Source of the DNA: Rutpela maculata | Lineage: Eukaryota; Arthropoda; Insecta; Coleoptera; Cerambycidae | NCBI GenBank assembly: GCA_936432065.2 | Contig: OW386287.2 | Span: 191,331,729 to 191,395,728 of the forward strand | Direction of reading: 5' to 3' | Length of the DNA: 64,000 bases | Part shown: positions 34,655 to 45,625 of the stretch, piece by piece | How the letters are laid out: every line of letters starts with the position of its first letter | Numbering within the stretch: the first letter of the stretch is position 1 | Notes under the pieces: generated by a model | Told to the model about the DNA's origin: nothing | The model's input: only the letters and a program-made list of their open reading frames with translations | Database searches by the model: none | Program-made: the position numbers and the translations under genes

Positions 34655-35280
34655 TTATACTCTTCGCAAAAACGAAGAGTATATTGTATTTGATCGGCAC
34701 TTTTCTAAAATCGTAAATATCGCTTGTAGAGAAAAAATTTTCATATCATTGTGTTAGTGAACGAATTCTAAACAACTTTTAAAATGTCCGTCTGTCCGTC
34801 CGTCCGTCCGTCTGTCCGTCCGTCCGTCACGTTTCTTGTAAGCACGAAAACTCAAAAAAGAAAAGTCCGATTGTACTGAAATTTGGACAGTTAGTTAGTG
34901 TTAGCTAGGGGAAGAACCCTATTGTTTTTGAACAAAATCGATCAGTAAATAAAAATGTTATTAATGATTTAAATTTGAAATTTTTTTTTTTGATTTTTAT
35001 GTTTTTGTAAAAATTTACATTTTTTACATTTTTTTACGTGTTAGGTAGTTCTTACGCTTTTGACTCGAAATCCAAGGGTCCCAGGTTCGAAACCCACATG
35101 TGGTATGGTATAGTTTTTTTTTTAATTTTTACTTTATTTTACACTGAGTCTTTCACCAACTAAGTTCGTACTATAAAATTAAAAATGTCTAAAACTAACA
35201 TTATTTACAAAAAATTGCGAAGAGTATCCTATAGAATGTGTAACAGTTATATAAAAAGTTTAGTAAACTGGCGAAAAGTA
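34655..35280. mobile_element. TIR element with tRNA-like core, copy 2
   Basis: 626 bp. The left end TTATACTCTTCGC is followed at once by a hairpin partner (AACGAAGAGTATA). The right end GCGAAAAGTA is slightly decayed. It contains a (GTCC)n tract at 34788-34826 and a tRNA-like part at about 35038-35102 with a clean B box GGTTCGAAACC. It matches copy 1 along most of its length, apart from the LINE. Confidence 0.78.
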
Positions 35281-36930
35281 CGTTTTTAGCTTGTTGTGTA
35301 TTGGCTTAAAATTGCAGATATTTGTCCACTGAGAACCCACGCGGATGATAATATTCTGACTAAGTTAACACGTGATGTGCAGTTTTGGAGACTGTTTGGT
35401 TGAGCCTTTTTTTACTTTAAGGTAATATGAATTGTGTATGAGTTTTTAAAGAAAGATATGTTATCTTTGGCTTATCTTTAACTATGTGTTTAAGTATGCT
35501 ATTTAAGTTGAACGATGCTCCGGCACAAAATTCAGTAATAGTTCGAGCATGACTGAATGAAAATTTCTTTAATAAATGGAGGTGTTATAACACTTCCATA
35601 AGGGAGTGTCCTCCCAGATTTCCAAATCGGACACCCATAAACTTTTGTTTGTGGAGAATGTTGAAAAATAAAAAAATGTACAATGCGAGACAATGAACTA
35701 GATAAAACGTATGCAAGGGTAAAATTAGGCAGGTATGCTTAGAAGTGATTCTACAAGAATTGAAAAATGATACGAATGAAACACTGCAGAACTAGAATTG
35801 AAGAATGTGAAACTCTGGATGAAGGTTTGTTTGAGGTGGATATAATAAAAATAATATTTCTTTATGCTTTACATTTTGTTTTAAAATGAATGTGAAATAA
35901 ATTGTTCAAATTTTCATTAAATTTGGGATCCGGGGTTTTGAGGCAGTTCTATTGTGACGTACTTCCCGGTGAGACCTGAAAGCATCATTTTCAACAGCGG
36001 TACTAATAACAGATCGGTTGCTCGGGTGCCAGTTTCTTTTGTTACGTGGGGAAACGCCACGGCCCTCAAACAGCCTGTAGAGTAGGGCTGGAGTAACTAC
36101 AGTGGACAAACGGTAATTTCCAGTGGGTCAAATAGGGAAAATTAGACTTTCACATACACAGCAGTAAAACGCACAGTTTGGAATACAATAAATCTTTATT
36201 ACTATTCTACAGTTCCCAAAATTCTATATACAGTTTATCTTACTCTAACGGTTACCTCAGGCTGAGGTTAAACCACAGTGATGCAGTGATTTAAGCTGCG
36301 GTTTAATTACGACAGGCGAAAGCAAGCGGTGTTATGACGTCATCTAGGGCCGAATGATACTTATATGAGATGAATAGAGCGATGCGGTGGATTAGTGGGA
36401 AAAACGGTGAAAGCGATGAAACAAGTTATGTTACAAACGGTGTCTGGATACCAGGAATGAGAAAGCAAAATCAACAGATAATGCAACAATAGCGTCAGAC
36501 TTGCTATTATTATTATTATTATTATTATTATTCTTACTATTACTTTCTCCTCGGTCGGTCTGCTTCAGGCGAGTGGTCGGCTAGAACTGACGGAAAGCTG
36601 CCGGCTACTGCTACTGCTGTGCGCGTCTGACAGGAAGTGGCGGACGGTCTTCTCTGTTGGGGTCTGTTCAGTTGCTGCTTGCTTGGCACATCTGGCTGGT
36701 GGTTGAGTTCGTGAGGAACTGATCTTTTGCCGTCTGTTCCACTGCCAACTATCCCGTCTATTCACGATACCAGTGTATCGTGCGTCTGTCTAAAGTTGAG
36801 AAGTGGGGGAGATGACTTAAACAGGATGCGTGTGAGCAGTAAGTGACGTCAAACGGACTTGCAATATTTCAAGAAATGTATTTTCGAACTTAGAGTAATT
36901 TAATTTACAGTTTCTGACGTCACGGTTCGA
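35281..36930. other. Unassigned; some higher-GC sequence
   Basis: Positions 35925-36110 and 36290-36780 are clearly less AT-rich than the surroundings, with - strand frames of 67 and 66 codons that I cannot match to anything. An (ATT)n microsatellite lies at 36507-36531. Part of an LTR or of a gene end is possible but no termini were found. Confidence 0.4.
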
Positions 36931-38882
36931 TTATACTCTTCGCCAATTTACTGGACTTTTTATATAATTGTTACACATTTTATAGGATGCTCTTCGCAGT
37001 TTTTTTATAAATGTTAGTTTTAGACATTTTTAATTTTATCAAACAAACTTGCTGAGTATAACACTCAGTATAAAATAGAGTAAAAAAAAACTACATCCAA
37101 AACCTACGTGAATTTCGAACCCGGGATCTTTGGTTCCGAGTCAAAAATTTAAGAATACACGTCACGTGAAAAGGAGTTTAAGTTGGGTTTCTTTGTTAGG
37201 TTAGCTAAATTAGTAGTTTTAAATCCATCGTTTACATTAAAGTGACGAGTTGAAATTATATTTCCTCGGTCGAACATTATATTATAAAATGTATATTAGT
37301 AAAACACATAAATATATATTAAAATCATTCAAAATATCATTTCATCAGATTTTTATTCAATTACAAAAACATAAAAATCAAAAACAATTTTTTTTTCAAA
37401 TTTAAAAAATTATAATAACTTTTTTATTTACTGATCGACTTTTGTATGTTTGGACTGTAATTTTTCAATTTTACAAAAATAGGCATTCAATTGCAAAAAG
37501 GGAAAATAACAGGAATGACAGAAAAAAGGGCCAACAACTTATCCATTTCTCCTGATTTGCCTGTCTCCCCTCTGACCAGAGTACTTTCTATTGGCGTGAT
37601 ATCCAAAAATATTCAATCACATATGGAATCCCCAAATCAAACTCAAAACACAAATAATACTTGTTTTTAGCACGGGTTGTTCCTGCAGCCGAAATCGCCG
37701 CCAACGAATCCAAAAAGATACTGCCACTATATGGCACCAAAATTCCCAATATGGTGTGGCAATTGCCAACCCAATAATTCTTATTCCAAAAAAAATTCCC
37801 CAAATGCAATAAATGCGCCAAAATTAAAATTCTACATTCTCTATCAACATTTTTTATTAAAAAACAATATAGTACAGTAAGCGAAGCAGTAAAAATGGTG
37901 AAATTCTCGGCCCAAAAACGATGAAAGGAATTTCCTTAATTTTTTTTGCAATATGCTTTATAAAATACGTACATCAAAATCTATATTGTCGCTTTTTATT
38001 TTTAACTGTGGAAACTGAAAAATTAATAACTCTTCTAATTTTACGAATAAATTAACAAAAATCCATATTCTCATGTGTTTGAGGTCGCTGAATATGACTG
38101 TGAAGTCAAAACTTACGAGAGGAAAATATTAAGGGTTGAAATCACCCTTAAATACTGAAAAATTAGTGTCTTCTAATTTTACGAATTAGATCACGAAAAT
38201 CCATATTCTTATGTTTTTGAGACAGCTGAATATGATTATGAGGTCAAAACATGGGAAAGAGGAAAATATTTAAGGTTGAAACCACCCTTGAATACTGAAA
38301 AATTAATAATTCTTCTAATGTTAATAAATTGAAGAAAAACCATATACATATGTTTTTTAGGCTGAATATGATTGCGAGGTCTAAATTTATTTAAAAAAGA
38401 GTCTAGTAATATGTCTAATTTTATTAAAAATACAGATTGTTATAAATAAATCAAATTAATACAATTAAGTAAACTAATTAAATAATATTTTTAATCTGCA
38501 CTCTAAACATGCTAAAATGCAATGCTACCCGCTTTTTCTGCGTATTGTTCGAAAAAGGAGACGGCTATCGCTCGTTTCTCTACTTACTATAGATATTTAA
38601 TATGCACGTACAAACTGAAAAGTTTCACTTACTGTACTAATAGGGTTCTTCCTCTAGCTAATAGTAACTTACTGTCTAATGCAATCGGACTTTTCTTTCT
38701 TAAGTTATCGTGCTTACAAGAAACGTGACGGACGGACGGACCGACATTTTGAAAGTTTTTCAAAATTCTTTCACTAACACAATGATATAAAAATTTTTGT
38801 CTACGAGCGATATTTCAGATTTTATAAATGTGCCGATCAAGTACAATATACTCTTTTTTTTCGTATTTGCGAAGAGTATAAT
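36931..38882 (-). mobile_element. TIR element with tRNA-like core, copy 3 (inverted, interrupted)
   Basis: The ends TTATACTCTTCGC (36931) and GCGAAGAGTATAA (ending 38881) are intact. The tRNA-like part is on the - strand at about 37095-37175 with B box GGTTCGAA. Foreign sequence interrupts it at about 37180-37345 and again at about 37440-38620; the (GTCC)n-type tract appears as 'gacggacggacgg' at 38726. Confidence 0.72.
38010..38390. repeat. Tandem repeat, about 140-bp unit, 2.7 copies
   Basis: The units start near 38014, 38153 and 38293 with 'actgaaaaattaataa.tctt' and share 'ccatattctTatgtttttgag', 'gctgaatatgattatgaggtc' and 'gttgaaa.caccctt'. Divergence between units shows that the array is not young. 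It lies inside the insertion that splits copy 3 of the tRNA-like TIR element. Confidence 0.75.
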
Positions 38883-39497
38883 AATATATCTTTCCCAGCA
38901 GTATATTACATTGATTCAAAAATACCAAAAAATATTAAGATGTAGGTACATGTCGTAAATAGCAGATATGTAACCTGTCTCGATGATTACGAAGATATTT
39001 TTATATCTTGGTTTCTTTTTTAACCGACTTCATAAAGTTTAAAAAAGAGGAGGTTCTCAATTTGACCCGTAGGTATGTTTTTTCTTTTTTTTTTAACCGA
39101 CTTCATAATATTTAAAAAAGGAGGAGGTTCTCAATTCGACCCGTATATATGTTTTCCTTTTTTATATATTTATTCAATGATTACTCTGGCGTAGATTAAG
39201 CGATTTCTGTCAAACCTGCTACAAACTATAGTCAAACTGTAGTCCGATGGTGGTCTCACACTAAATTTTTCAAGCTACATCTAGTGTAAGATGTACACAG
39301 ATTGGAAACAATTTTTGTACATGACGAGCATATTTGAAGATTTGGCGGAGTCGCCGGTGATATCAATTAAAAATTTAGTTCTCGATTTATGATACAGTAT
39401 TATAACTTCCTGTCATGTCATATACCATTTCGCAACGACAGAGAGTCATGCATGGAGGCGAATCAGCTGAAGAATGTTTTCTACAACAGTATGAACT
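38883..39497. repeat. Duplicated 'taaccgacttcat' repeat
   Basis: Positions 39020-39065 and 39092-39140 are two copies of a unit of about 73 bp ('ttaaccgacttcataa', 'aggaggttctcaat.tcgaccc'). The motif is widespread as a dispersed repeat in insect genomes. No gene is seen in the rest of the stretch. Confidence 0.6.
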
Positions 39498-40470
39498 AGA
39501 GATGGGCACGTGACGTGAATTTCACCGTGTCACGGCGTGAACGTGTACATTTAAGGTACCAAATCACGGAAGATTTCGTGAGTGTGCGTAAGTCAAAAGA
39601 TCCCGCGCGTGAGCGTGCGTGAGATAATATTCACGCCGTGACACGACGCCCCATCTCTGCTTTAAAACTTCAACCTGTCGTGTCGTGACAAGAATAAGAA
39701 GCGAAGCCATAGACGGAAGACGGAACACGAGCGCGAGAAGGGAGGGAAAAGGACAGGAGACAGGATGAATGACGCAACATTCAAATCAAACTGCGTAATT
39801 GCAATCTCTCTCTACTGCATTCGCCAGTCGCCTAGCCCTCCTGGCCTGGTCTGGTCACTCTGGTCCAGAGATGGGCACGTGACGTGAATTTCACCGTGTC
39901 ACGGCGTGACCGTGTACATTTAAGGTACCAAATCACGGAAGATTTCGTGAGTGTGCGTGAGTCAAAAGATCCCGTGCGTGAGCGTGCGTGAGATAATATT
40001 CACGCCGTGACACGACGCCCCATCTCTGCTTTAAAACTTCAACCTGTCGTGTCGTGACAAGAATAAGAAGCGAAGCGATAGACGGAAGACGGAACACGAG
40101 CGCGAGAAGGGAGGGAAAAGGACAGGAGACAGGATGAATGACGCAACATTCAAATCAAACTGCTTAATTGCAATCTCTCTCTACTGCATTCGCCAGTCGC
40201 CTAGCTCTCCTGGCCTGATCTGGTCACTCTGGTCCAGAGATGGGCACTTGACATGAATTTCACCGTGTTACGCCGTGTCACGCCGTGTCACGGCGTGAGC
40301 GTGTACATTTAAGGTACCAAATCACGGAAGATTTCGTGAGTGTGCGTGAGTCAAAAGATCCCGTGCGTGAACGTGCGTGAGTTTGCCTTAACATATATCA
40401 GTCGTGCGTGAGCTAAAGGTTTAAAGTCGTGAGCGTGAGTCAAAATCGACTCACGCGCCCATCTTTAGAT
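39498..40470. mobile_element. hAT-like TIR element, triplicated unit of 369 bp
   Basis: The unit starts AGAGATGGGCACGTGA at 39498, 39867 and 40236, an exact period of 369 bp, with the third unit cut at 40470. Outer ends TAGAGATGGGC and GCCCATCTTTA are inverted. The flanks share ATGAAC, perhaps a worn 8-bp duplication. Within each unit the first 160 bp form their own inverted repeat (GAGATGGGC..GCCCCATCTC). The pentamer CGTGA/TCACG occurs many times, as subterminal transposase-binding repeats do in hAT elements. No gene is present. Confidence 0.75.
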
Positions 40471-40797
40471 GAACTGAAACTTTTATTGAGAAACGCGCCC
40501 GTTGAACAATTTGCTTTTACAAACAAATTATACAGCATGTCGTCGCTTTCAATGGCGTTAATGATGGCGATTTCATTGCATGCTGGTTTTTAATTGAGAT
40601 GCGATAATGCCAGCAAATTTTTTGTAGACTTACGTGTAAACTGGTACAATTGAGGAAACCGAAAAGTAAACGACTATTTGATATTATGTACTGTGGACTA
40701 AAATTATGTTATTATAAGGAACCAAAGTGAGGTTATGACGTATTATATGTGAAGCTACTAAAAAAGTTTAACAATTTTTTTTTTCAAAAAAATGTCT

Positions 40798-41055
40798 TTA
40801 AAAAGTTAAAACTAAAATTTCACTCAGTTTTACAAATACCTGTCTACCTATTAGTGGAAAGTAGCAAGGAACTGTACCTTATTACCGAATATCAATTTGA
40901 AGTTGGAGCAAAACGTATTTTTGAAATTAGTAATTCTTTTTTTGCACCGACTTCAAATTGATATTTGGTAATAAGGTACAGTTCCTTGCCACTTTCCACT
41001 AATAGGTAGACAGGTATTTGTAAAAGTGAATAAAATTTTATTTCTCACTTTTTAG
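40798..41055. repeat. Near-perfect palindrome, arms about 110 bp
   Basis: The left arm 40798-40910 and right arm 40943-41055 pair through 'ggaactgtaccttattacc' and 'tagtggaaagt.gcaaggaac' with few mismatches; the loop is about 30 bp. It is a dispersed repeat: one arm occurs at 18430-18587, where the large fold-back element is inserted. Confidence 0.8.
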
Positions 41056-41811
41056 TGATATTTTTTACATCAGCGATTTTGGTTGCTTATTAACTCAAGA
41101 TACATACTACTATATTTACATAAATTCTAGCTAGTAGCATCGGTCGCACTATGATCAAGAGGAAATGCAAAATTCAAGTGTTTTGCCTTGGTATGGGGTT
41201 ATGGCAAAAAGTTACTGAGAAAAATAAAATCCAAAAAAATACTGTTTGAAACCGAATACCATTTAAAAATTCGAATAAAAAAAAATCAGGCTAGGTGGAA
41301 AATCATATTTTTAAATTTACAACAAAATACTATTTTTTTATTGTCATTAACTATGTCAAAATGCGCCTACACCTTCTTTTAAAAATTATTATTTCAATAG
41401 GCTATTAAAAAAGTCGCATGGAACTTTTGATTTATACTTTTCTCAAAAACTGTTGTATTTAGAAATTTGAAGCAAGTACACCTTTTTTTAATAAAACATA
41501 ACAAAGGAATAAGATTTTTATACGAAATCTGCCGTAAAGGTGCGGATAAAAAAGTTACGGCCCTTTAACACATTAAACGTAGCGTACGTAGCGCCCTCTA
41601 GAAGCTAGATCAAAATTGAACTTGTGTTATGATTTTCCACCTAAAATAACCTACATCCACCAATTTTCAAAAGAAGATTTTAAAAATTTATTAAAGTACA
41701 AAGAAAAATTAAAAAAAAATAAAATATAGCACCATGTATCTTTTTACCTATCAGCATTTCATTAAGGCATTATTAGCTAAATGCTAATATCTTGACTCTT
41801 ACTCTACACAG
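41056..41811. other. No feature recognised
   Basis: AT-rich sequence. The frame 41188-41382 has no recognised motif. Confidence 0.45.
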
Positions 41812-43096
41812 TTGAGGATAGGATTTTGCAGAGTGAGAATGAAATATGCGTTTATTTTCGGTTTATTATAAATATTTTTCGGACTTTGATAATATGCTAT
41901 TTTACTAAATTCAGAATCGTTTAATAAAGTGGCACTTTACCACATGAAAATGTCACTTTAATATATAGTAATGTCAGTGTTAATAAAAACAGTTTGATAG
42001 AAAATTGTTTATTTAAATATTGGAATATGTAGACCATAAATTGTATGCCTTAAGAGATTTTGCCTAAAATAACGAAAGGCATGAAAAATACTAAAATATG
42101 TACAGGGTGTCCCAGAGGCAGTAGTCAAAACGAAACCTGGTGAAAGAGGACATCATTACCAATCCCCGGAACATGACATGTGTTACCCAAAAGTCAACGG
42201 TTTAAAAGTCATTTAGATTTTTGTGATTTTTGAGGAATTTACTACCTTTCTTACAAAAATCACCACTGTGCTAAAACTTATCGATACATTCACCTGAAAA
42301 TAGGCTTAGACATTCATTGGTAATGTAGCAACGATATAAAGTATTACATTTTTATTTATGATTAATGTAAACACCTTTTTTGATTTTTTTTCTAAAATTT
42401 ATGTTTCTGAGGAAAAAAAATTCAATTTACAAATGGCTATTTTAAAAAAGACCGTTCGATGACAATGTGAACATAATGTTAAAAACTACATTTATGCTAA
42501 CTACATAAAAAATTTCAAATTCCAATACCTATTGGAACATTTTTAAAATAGTCATCATTCATGAAAAGTCCGAAAAAAATTTAAATTAACCAAATCCGTA
42601 CAAAACAATGAAAGTGTATGAAAAAATTAAACAACAAATAATCAAAAATATGTACTTATTACATTAAATTTTCAAATGTTCTGCCTCCCTCCGAAATGCA
42701 TAATCCACACAAAAATTTCGTTTTAGTCGAATAAATGTCTGCCGCTTTTGCTTTATTTCATTTATCACTACTGCAATTTTCCTGGCGTACACTGTTTTTT
42801 TAAAATACCCCCAAACAAAATAATCAATGGGGTTTAAATCAGGAGATCTGGCTGGCCACCTGATTGTACTGTTGTAGAACTCTCCAAAATCGTCCTAAGT
42901 TGAAGACATAATCAAAATTCGACTTAGGCAAAAATTTCATTTAAAGACATTTTTGGGAGTCTGCAGAGGCGCAGATCAGTCCATAAGGACCGTTTTGGGT
43001 TCTATAAGGCGTTGGAAATGACCAGGTGAAAATTCGAAGAAACACCGAATTTTCACTTAGGAAAAATGTTTTTGGTTCAGAATATGAGAGTAGAAG

Positions 43097-43134
43097 AGAA
43101 GAGAAACCTGGTGAAAGAGGACATCATTACCAAT
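43097..43134. other. Filler patch in 5' LTR copied from flanking DNA
   Basis: Positions 43103-43134 (beginning 'gaaacctggtgaaagaggac') are identical to 42132-42163 in the left TIR of the host transposon, about 970 bp upstream. The 3' LTR lacks it and has 'tatat' at the corresponding point. The best match is the left TIR, not the diverged right TIR. Confidence 0.85.
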
Positions 43135-43292
43135 AATGACAAAGATTTATGAATAATATACTTTTTTCAAAGGTACCATAAATTGGACTTTGAAAAATAA
43201 TATTTTTGGAAGGGCGTCAAAATTTGGCCCAAGAATCGATTTATCGAAAGTACGCCAAAGTTTCACTTGCAGACTAATTTTTCAAAACTGCG

Positions 43293-43672
43293 TTGAAATT
43301 TGGCTTGAAGATCGATTTTTCAAAAGTACGCCAAAATTTCACCCGCAGATTAACTTTTCAAAAGTACCTTGAAATTTGGCTTGAAGATCGATTTTTCAAA
43401 AGTACGCCAAAATTTCACCCGCAGATTAACTTTTCAAAAGTACCTTGAAATTTGGCTTGAAAATCGATTTTTCAAAAGTACGCCAAAATTTCACCCGCGG
43501 ATTAACTTTTCAAAAGTACCTTGAAATTTGGCTTGAAAATCGATTTTTCAAAAGTACGCCAAAATTTCACCCGCAGATTAGTTTTTCAAAAGTACCTTGA
43601 AATTTGGCTCGAAAATCGATTTTTCAAAAGTACGCTAAAATTGGTCTTAAAATGGATTTTTCAAAAGTACCA
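43293..43672. repeat. 76-bp tandem units in the 5' LTR
   Basis: Five units start 'ttgaaatttggcttgaa' at an exact 76-bp spacing. The 3' LTR has only two (49281, 49357). This three-unit difference (228 bp) accounts for most of the LTR length difference. Confidence 0.9.
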
Positions 43673-44968
43673 CAAAGTTTTTTATTTTTTATTCCTCAAC
43701 CAAAGACATTGACCTTTGAGGTACGGTCATTGAAAGCCCAATTCTAAAGTATGAGCATAAAATTTTAACGATGCACTGCATCCGAAAGGCAAAATAGAAG
43801 ATTTTGTCAAAGCCGGCGTAGTGCCGATAAGCAAAAATTGATAAAAATCAATGCACATGTACAAGGCCGGTTTCTCGCATAGAAAGAGTTTGGATTGACC
43901 CAGCGGCTCGCAATTTGGTCGAGCGCGTTGAGTGGTCCAGACAAAGCAATGGTAGAAAAGCCAATAACAGGGCTTTTCAAATCACAAAGTTATAGAGAAA
44001 AACGCCTTGTGCATAAAAATCCAAAAATTCAATTTTGCCTAAAAGTCGCTCGAAGGCGAGACGCTGCCAAATCGATAATATTAATCGACTGTGATAAGGG
44101 TTAGTAAGTCGTGGACTGATCGAACGCCACTCAACTTATGCAGTAATAAGTCCTCTGAATGTGTTTGAGTACGTGAATCTCCACGATACAAGAACTTTAA
44201 AGCTAAGTAGTCTCTAGCGAAACTAAATTCATTTAGTAAAACTTTTTTAAGTTAATTTCAGTCAGCCTTAATTATTCATTTACCCAGAGTCTGAAATGAT
44301 TCTAAAAGCTCGCATTTTGATTCTGAGAAGGTATGTATGAATCTTTTCTACCTAATCGATCGTTAGCGTGAGCGCTCTCGCTTGTATGGTCTGAAAGTCA
44401 CTACCTTGATTGGGGAAGGCACGATTCTTATCTTGAGAATTTTGTATAACCAATTCTGTTAAATAAACGGATTCTTTGAACTAATATTTCTTAATTGATC
44501 TTGAGGCCTGTTGACGGTCTATAATCCCTGGAACTTTCGTATAGAAAACCGGATGTGTCGAGTTAATTCGCATTAACGTTCGACCTTCTGGTTGCTTTAC
44601 GGAGGTTTGATAGGGATTTTTTTATGCGTTTTTTTTGAGAAATATATTCCGTTATTAATGGACCAAAACGTGATTTTCGCGTACCAAAACTAATCCCTCC
44701 GCAGAGAAATTCTTCGGTTGGGATTTTTTTATGCAAAAATTCAGGAAATTAAGAGGTGCCTAAACCCCTAACGAGGGAATTCGGGTCCAGAGAGAGCGTA
44801 GTTTCCGATCTGTGGTAGTGCAGCCTTGGTCCATTACTCGGCTACCGAAGTGCATCTTATCTCGAACCCGCCTGGGAGGTAGAAGAACGGGGTAATACGC
44901 GACTGGCGCCCCCTGAGAAATAAATTGGTGTCGCGTCATTTTGACGCCCGGTAGTGCGTTCTTCTACA

Positions 44969-44986
44969 TGGCGCCCAACGTGGGGC
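44969..44986 (+). promoter_or_regulatory. Primer binding site, tRNA-Lys
   Basis: TGGCGCCCAACGTGGGGC directly follows the 5' LTR and is complementary to the last 18 nucleotides, CCA included, of insect tRNA-Lys(CUU) as I know it. It would prime minus-strand DNA synthesis. Confidence 0.85.
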
Positions 44987-45018
44987 GTTGTTAGTCAGCA
45001 GGGCTTTCTGGAAAGGAT

Positions 45019-45624
45019 ATGGATGAATCAACGCCTTTCCAGTTTTACGACGAGCCGACATCTGTGATGGACAACGTCTCTAGAGGGTTAGAGAGGCCGT
45101 GCGCGGAGGATGTACTGGGTAGTTCGGGGGTAGGCCCGAGTACCACTGAAGGAGTCATACAGCCCTCCTCAGAACAAGTGTTCGCCCAAATGGCAGCAGG
45201 TCTTGCCAAAGCTCTAAGCGAAGCCACGCACGAGCATAAGTATCGGTCGAAGCATCCAAATGCGGAATTTCATGGCTTCGAACACGAAGACCCTGAAACC
45301 TTCATTCATCATATGGAGGAATTTTTCGTCCGAGTACAAATTACGCAGGATAACGACCGTCTATATAAAATATCAGAACAGCTCAAAGACGATGCCAGGA
45401 AATGGTTCGAACAATACCGAACCCGAATTACCACGTATCCTTTATTCCTCGAGCGGTTCAGAAGCCGTTACGATTCAGGTGAAGTACTCACCGAAGCAGT
45501 AGCTAATTTATATGGCAAGAAACAAGATGCCGAGGAAAGTACGTCAGTATTTATTTCCAGGAAGGTATGCCTCTTCAAGAGGATCGATCCGTTTAAGCCG
45601 GAGGCGATGAAGGCGGCTATGTAA
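45019..45624 (+). pseudogene. gag: Gypsy Gag, C-terminally truncated
   Basis: Gag would form the particle that packages element RNA. The ATG at 45019 lies 33 bp after the primer site. A variable N-terminus of about 75 residues is followed by a capsid-type domain (FHGFEHEDPETFIHHMEEFF, then ARKWFEQYR and LFLERFRSRY). The 201-codon frame stops at 45622-45624, where an internal deletion joins it to pol in another frame. No zinc knuckle (CxxC..H..C) is left, although most insect gypsy Gags have one. It is open but incomplete, hence called a pseudogene; some capsid function cannot be excluded. Confidence 0.8.
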
Positions 45625-45625
45625 T

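Larger units (their letters stand above)
42870..44968 (+). repeat. 5' LTR, 2099 bp
   Basis: TGTTGTAGAA..TTCTACA. It contains five 76-bp units (starts 43293, 43369, 43445, 43521, 43597) against two in the 3' LTR. At 43097-43134 a 38-bp patch replaces the TATAT found in the 3' LTR, and 32 bp of it equal 42132-42163 in the flanking transposon. An AATAAA lies at 44462. Confidence 0.9.

Noticed and set aside
35906..36765. Possible gene or LTR in the higher-GC stretch
   Set aside because: Base composition differs from the surroundings, but I could not find a motif, TG..CA ends, a primer site or a repeat partner.
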